DNA of 64,000 bases from Pteria penguin. Its lineage: Eukaryota > Mollusca > Bivalvia > Pterioida > Pteriidae. Made by a program: the position numbers and the translations under genes. Each line of letters begins with the position of its first letter. Position 1 is the stretch's first letter. The stretch is taken from contig CM068587.1 in assembly GCA_035048485.1 (NCBI GenBank), positions 34,873,816 through 34,937,815 on the forward strand. The letters are read 5' to 3'. Under the pieces are notes generated by a model. It was not told the DNA's origin and did not search any database. It worked only from the letters and a program-made list of their open reading frames with translations. Below, piece by piece: positions 63,401 to 64,000 of this stretch.

Positions 63401-63981
63401 AGTCATATGACACTAGTTACTTTCGTATTTTACATGAATGTCACACTTATTCGCAGTGTGGAGCTCGTAAAGAACTTCCCCGCAGAGGGTTTGACTTAAG
63501 TGTTATTATACCCTTTTTCCTGATGTTATGTGGCTGTGACACTTACTACACAGTGTTTGTTCACATTCATGTATATATACAGTGCTGAATTATAGATGTT
63601 TCCTCTGTAGGTCAGGGCATTCACGGCAGGTGTGGCTAGCCAAACAGGAGACGCTCACTCCTCCCGGCCACCTGGTCTCACCTCTGAATTTCAGGGGTCC
63701 GTGAATGCCCACTGTGGTACATTGTTTTTAGTGCCATAGTCATGTGACACTAGTTACTTTCGTATTTTAAATGTATAAGTTTGTATTTGAGTTAAAAAGT
63801 AATTATCTATTTTTGACAGTTATCGCTTGCCGACATCGCTTTCTATACATCATCTGAGCAACTGATGAAATTTGAAGATTGTCTAAAACCGTACCCATCA
63901 CTCATTGCACACAGAGAGAAAATTTCGTCCATTCCAAACATAAAAGCCTACTTATCAAAACGCCCAGAGACAGAATACTGA
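58304..63981 (+). CDS. Sigma-class glutathione S-transferase, complete 5-exon gene
   Basis: Five exons (58304-58442, 59844-59936, 61042-61157, 62424-62528, 63820-63981) join with GT-AG introns into 615 nt, giving 204 residues, the usual size for sigma GSTs. The N-terminal thioredoxin fold (about 1-78) opens with [13 protein letters not shown], placing the catalytic Tyr at residue 8. The glutathione site shows Trp39, Lys43, the cis-proline in KLPILE (Pro54) and the QSGAIARYL motif with Gln65-Ser66. The helical C-terminal domain (about 85-204) has the S-x-x-D capping box (SLAD, 153-156). The family conjugates glutathione to electrophiles in the cytosol as a dimer; some members act as prostaglandin D synthases, and squid lens S-crystallins derive from it. 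No frameshift or missing key residue is seen. Introns are 1.1-1.4 kb and full of repeats. The exact substrate cannot be told from sequence. Confidence 0.95.
58928..59000 (+). pseudogene. tRNA-like SINE head in GST intron 1 (not a functional tRNA)
   Basis: The 7-base acceptor stem GCCGGTG/TGCCGGC pairs with two wobbles. The anticodon arm CTCGG-CTCGTGA-TCGAG folds with a CGT anticodon. The T arm is about three bases too short (TTCGACTTC before the acceptor), so it cannot fold into a normal tRNA. It matches the heads of SINE copies in the window. Confidence 0.65.
59131..59212. repeat. (AT)n microsatellite in GST intron 1
   Basis: About 40 AT units; open frames on both strands here are artefacts. 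Confidence 0.96.
59844..59936 (+). CDS. GST exon 2
   Basis: A 93-nt exon between acceptor TTATTCTAG and donor GTGAGA. It encodes the cis-Pro loop ([14 protein letters not shown]) and the Gln-Ser glutathione-binding turn. Phase is 1 on both sides, matching exons 1 and 3. Confidence 0.93.
60393..60478. repeat. (ATT)n microsatellite in GST intron 2
   Basis: About 27 ATT units with one ATC. Confidence 0.96.
60541..60605 (+). repeat. Short dispersed repeat shared with 54843-54920
   Basis: AAGTGGGAAGGTAGGACCCG..TTAACCACACCATG and ACTGACCGTCATATG; lies in GST intron 2. Confidence 0.45.
61042..61157 (+). CDS. GST exon 3
   Basis: A 116-nt exon after acceptor TGTTTCAG, ending AAG before GTAAAT. It starts with the second base of Gly78 and encodes the start of the helical domain, including the acidic VEDLWDPF helix expected at the substrate site. 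It ends in phase 0. Confidence 0.92.
61195..61405 (+). repeat. tRNA-derived SINE in GST intron 3
   Basis: Plus-oriented, diverged: head with TAAGTTGATTCCCCCACGGT, GGTGTCCTCGTTTGGATGAG, CACTGCTTCGGATGGGTCTG and GCACCAGGTAGGTGCCGTCA. The tail after CGTCACTG is lost. Confidence 0.75.
62424..62528 (+). CDS. GST exon 4
   Basis: Exactly 35 codons from GCA after a pyrimidine-poor acceptor (TTTTACGAAG) to CAG before GTATTT. The nearby alternative AG at 62426-62427 would put the exon out of frame, so 62424 is preferred. It encodes the helix with [16 protein letters not shown] and the GGEFLVGKQ turn. Confidence 0.88.
63277..63612 (+). repeat. 'aggagacgc' dispersed element, tandem copy A
   Basis: Starts AGGGCATTCACGGCGGGTGT, has core AGGAGACGCTCACTCCTCTC and right side GGGGTCCGTGAATGTCC, then CATATGACACTAGTTACTTT. 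The start and CCGTGAATGTCC form an inverted repeat around the core. It is followed by GTGGAGCTCGTAAAGAACTT. The unit repeats after 337 bases, in GST intron 4. Confidence 0.8.
63613..63780 (+). repeat. 'aggagacgc' dispersed element, tandem copy B (partial)
   Basis: Nearly identical to the first half of copy A, with CAGGGCATTCACGGCAGG and CCGTGAATGCCC as a perfect stem. It ends about 40 bases before the last GST exon, close to its acceptor. Confidence 0.8.
63820..63981 (+). CDS. GST exon 5 with stop codon
   Basis: Begins TTA TCG CTT GCC GAC after acceptor TTTTGACAG and ends with TGA at 63979-63981. It encodes the SLADIAFY capping box and the terminal helices, ending KRPETEY. The polyadenylation signal must lie beyond the window. 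Confidence 0.93.
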   Translation, partial: LSLADIAFYTSSEQLMKFEDCLKPYPSLIAHREKISSIPNIKAYLSKRPETEY

Positions 63982-64000
63982 GAGATTGTATACTATAACA

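Overview
This window reads as nuclear DNA from an invertebrate, most likely a bivalve mollusc. It is AT-rich and gene-poor, genes are split by GT-AG introns of 0.7-1.4 kb, and most of the sequence is microsatellites, minisatellites, tRNA-derived SINEs and short inverted-repeat elements. The bivalve call rests on the style of the repeats (SINE copies ending in GATT repeats, 'aaggtcaaggtcac' dispersed repeats, the 'gggcattcacggcgggtg' element) and on a sigma-class GST, a class abundant in molluscs. It is an inference, not a database match.

Two protein-coding genes can be built with consistent splice sites and reading phases. (1) On the minus strand, 8076 down to 5069, three exons encode a 462-residue single-pass membrane protein of no family I recognise. 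It has a short cysteine-bearing N-terminal part, one transmembrane helix, a basic stop-transfer segment with clustered cysteines and a long Ser/Thr/Asp-rich tail. (2) On the plus strand, 58304-63981, five exons encode a complete 204-residue sigma-class glutathione S-transferase, with a TATA box just upstream. The window ends 19 bases after its stop codon.

The 50 kb between the genes holds no further gene I can support. It has one 5'-truncated LINE fragment (49292-49522), more than a dozen copies or fragments of one tRNA-derived SINE family in both orientations, and a probable second SINE type. Several classes of short terminal-inverted-repeat (MITE-like) elements are present, including four copies of a family with GCGCGGATCCAG ends. 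Other copies are a hairpin inserted into a degraded SINE with a perfect 8-bp flanking duplication, and a 141-bp hairpin with a near-perfect one. Minisatellites include a 46-bp array (33577-34375), a 43-bp array (21360-22010) that grew out of the core of a dispersed element also seen at 63277-63780, and a 16-bp array (39883-40207) split by a SINE.

The genes show no operon-like link. I found no CRISPR array, rRNA or intact tRNA, and nothing that clearly forms a new biological system. The items most worth follow-up are the orphan membrane protein with its two-codon upstream ORF, the inverted-repeat elements enclosing palindromic arrays (53833-54215 and 16005-16385), and the dispersed element that gave rise to the 43-bp array.
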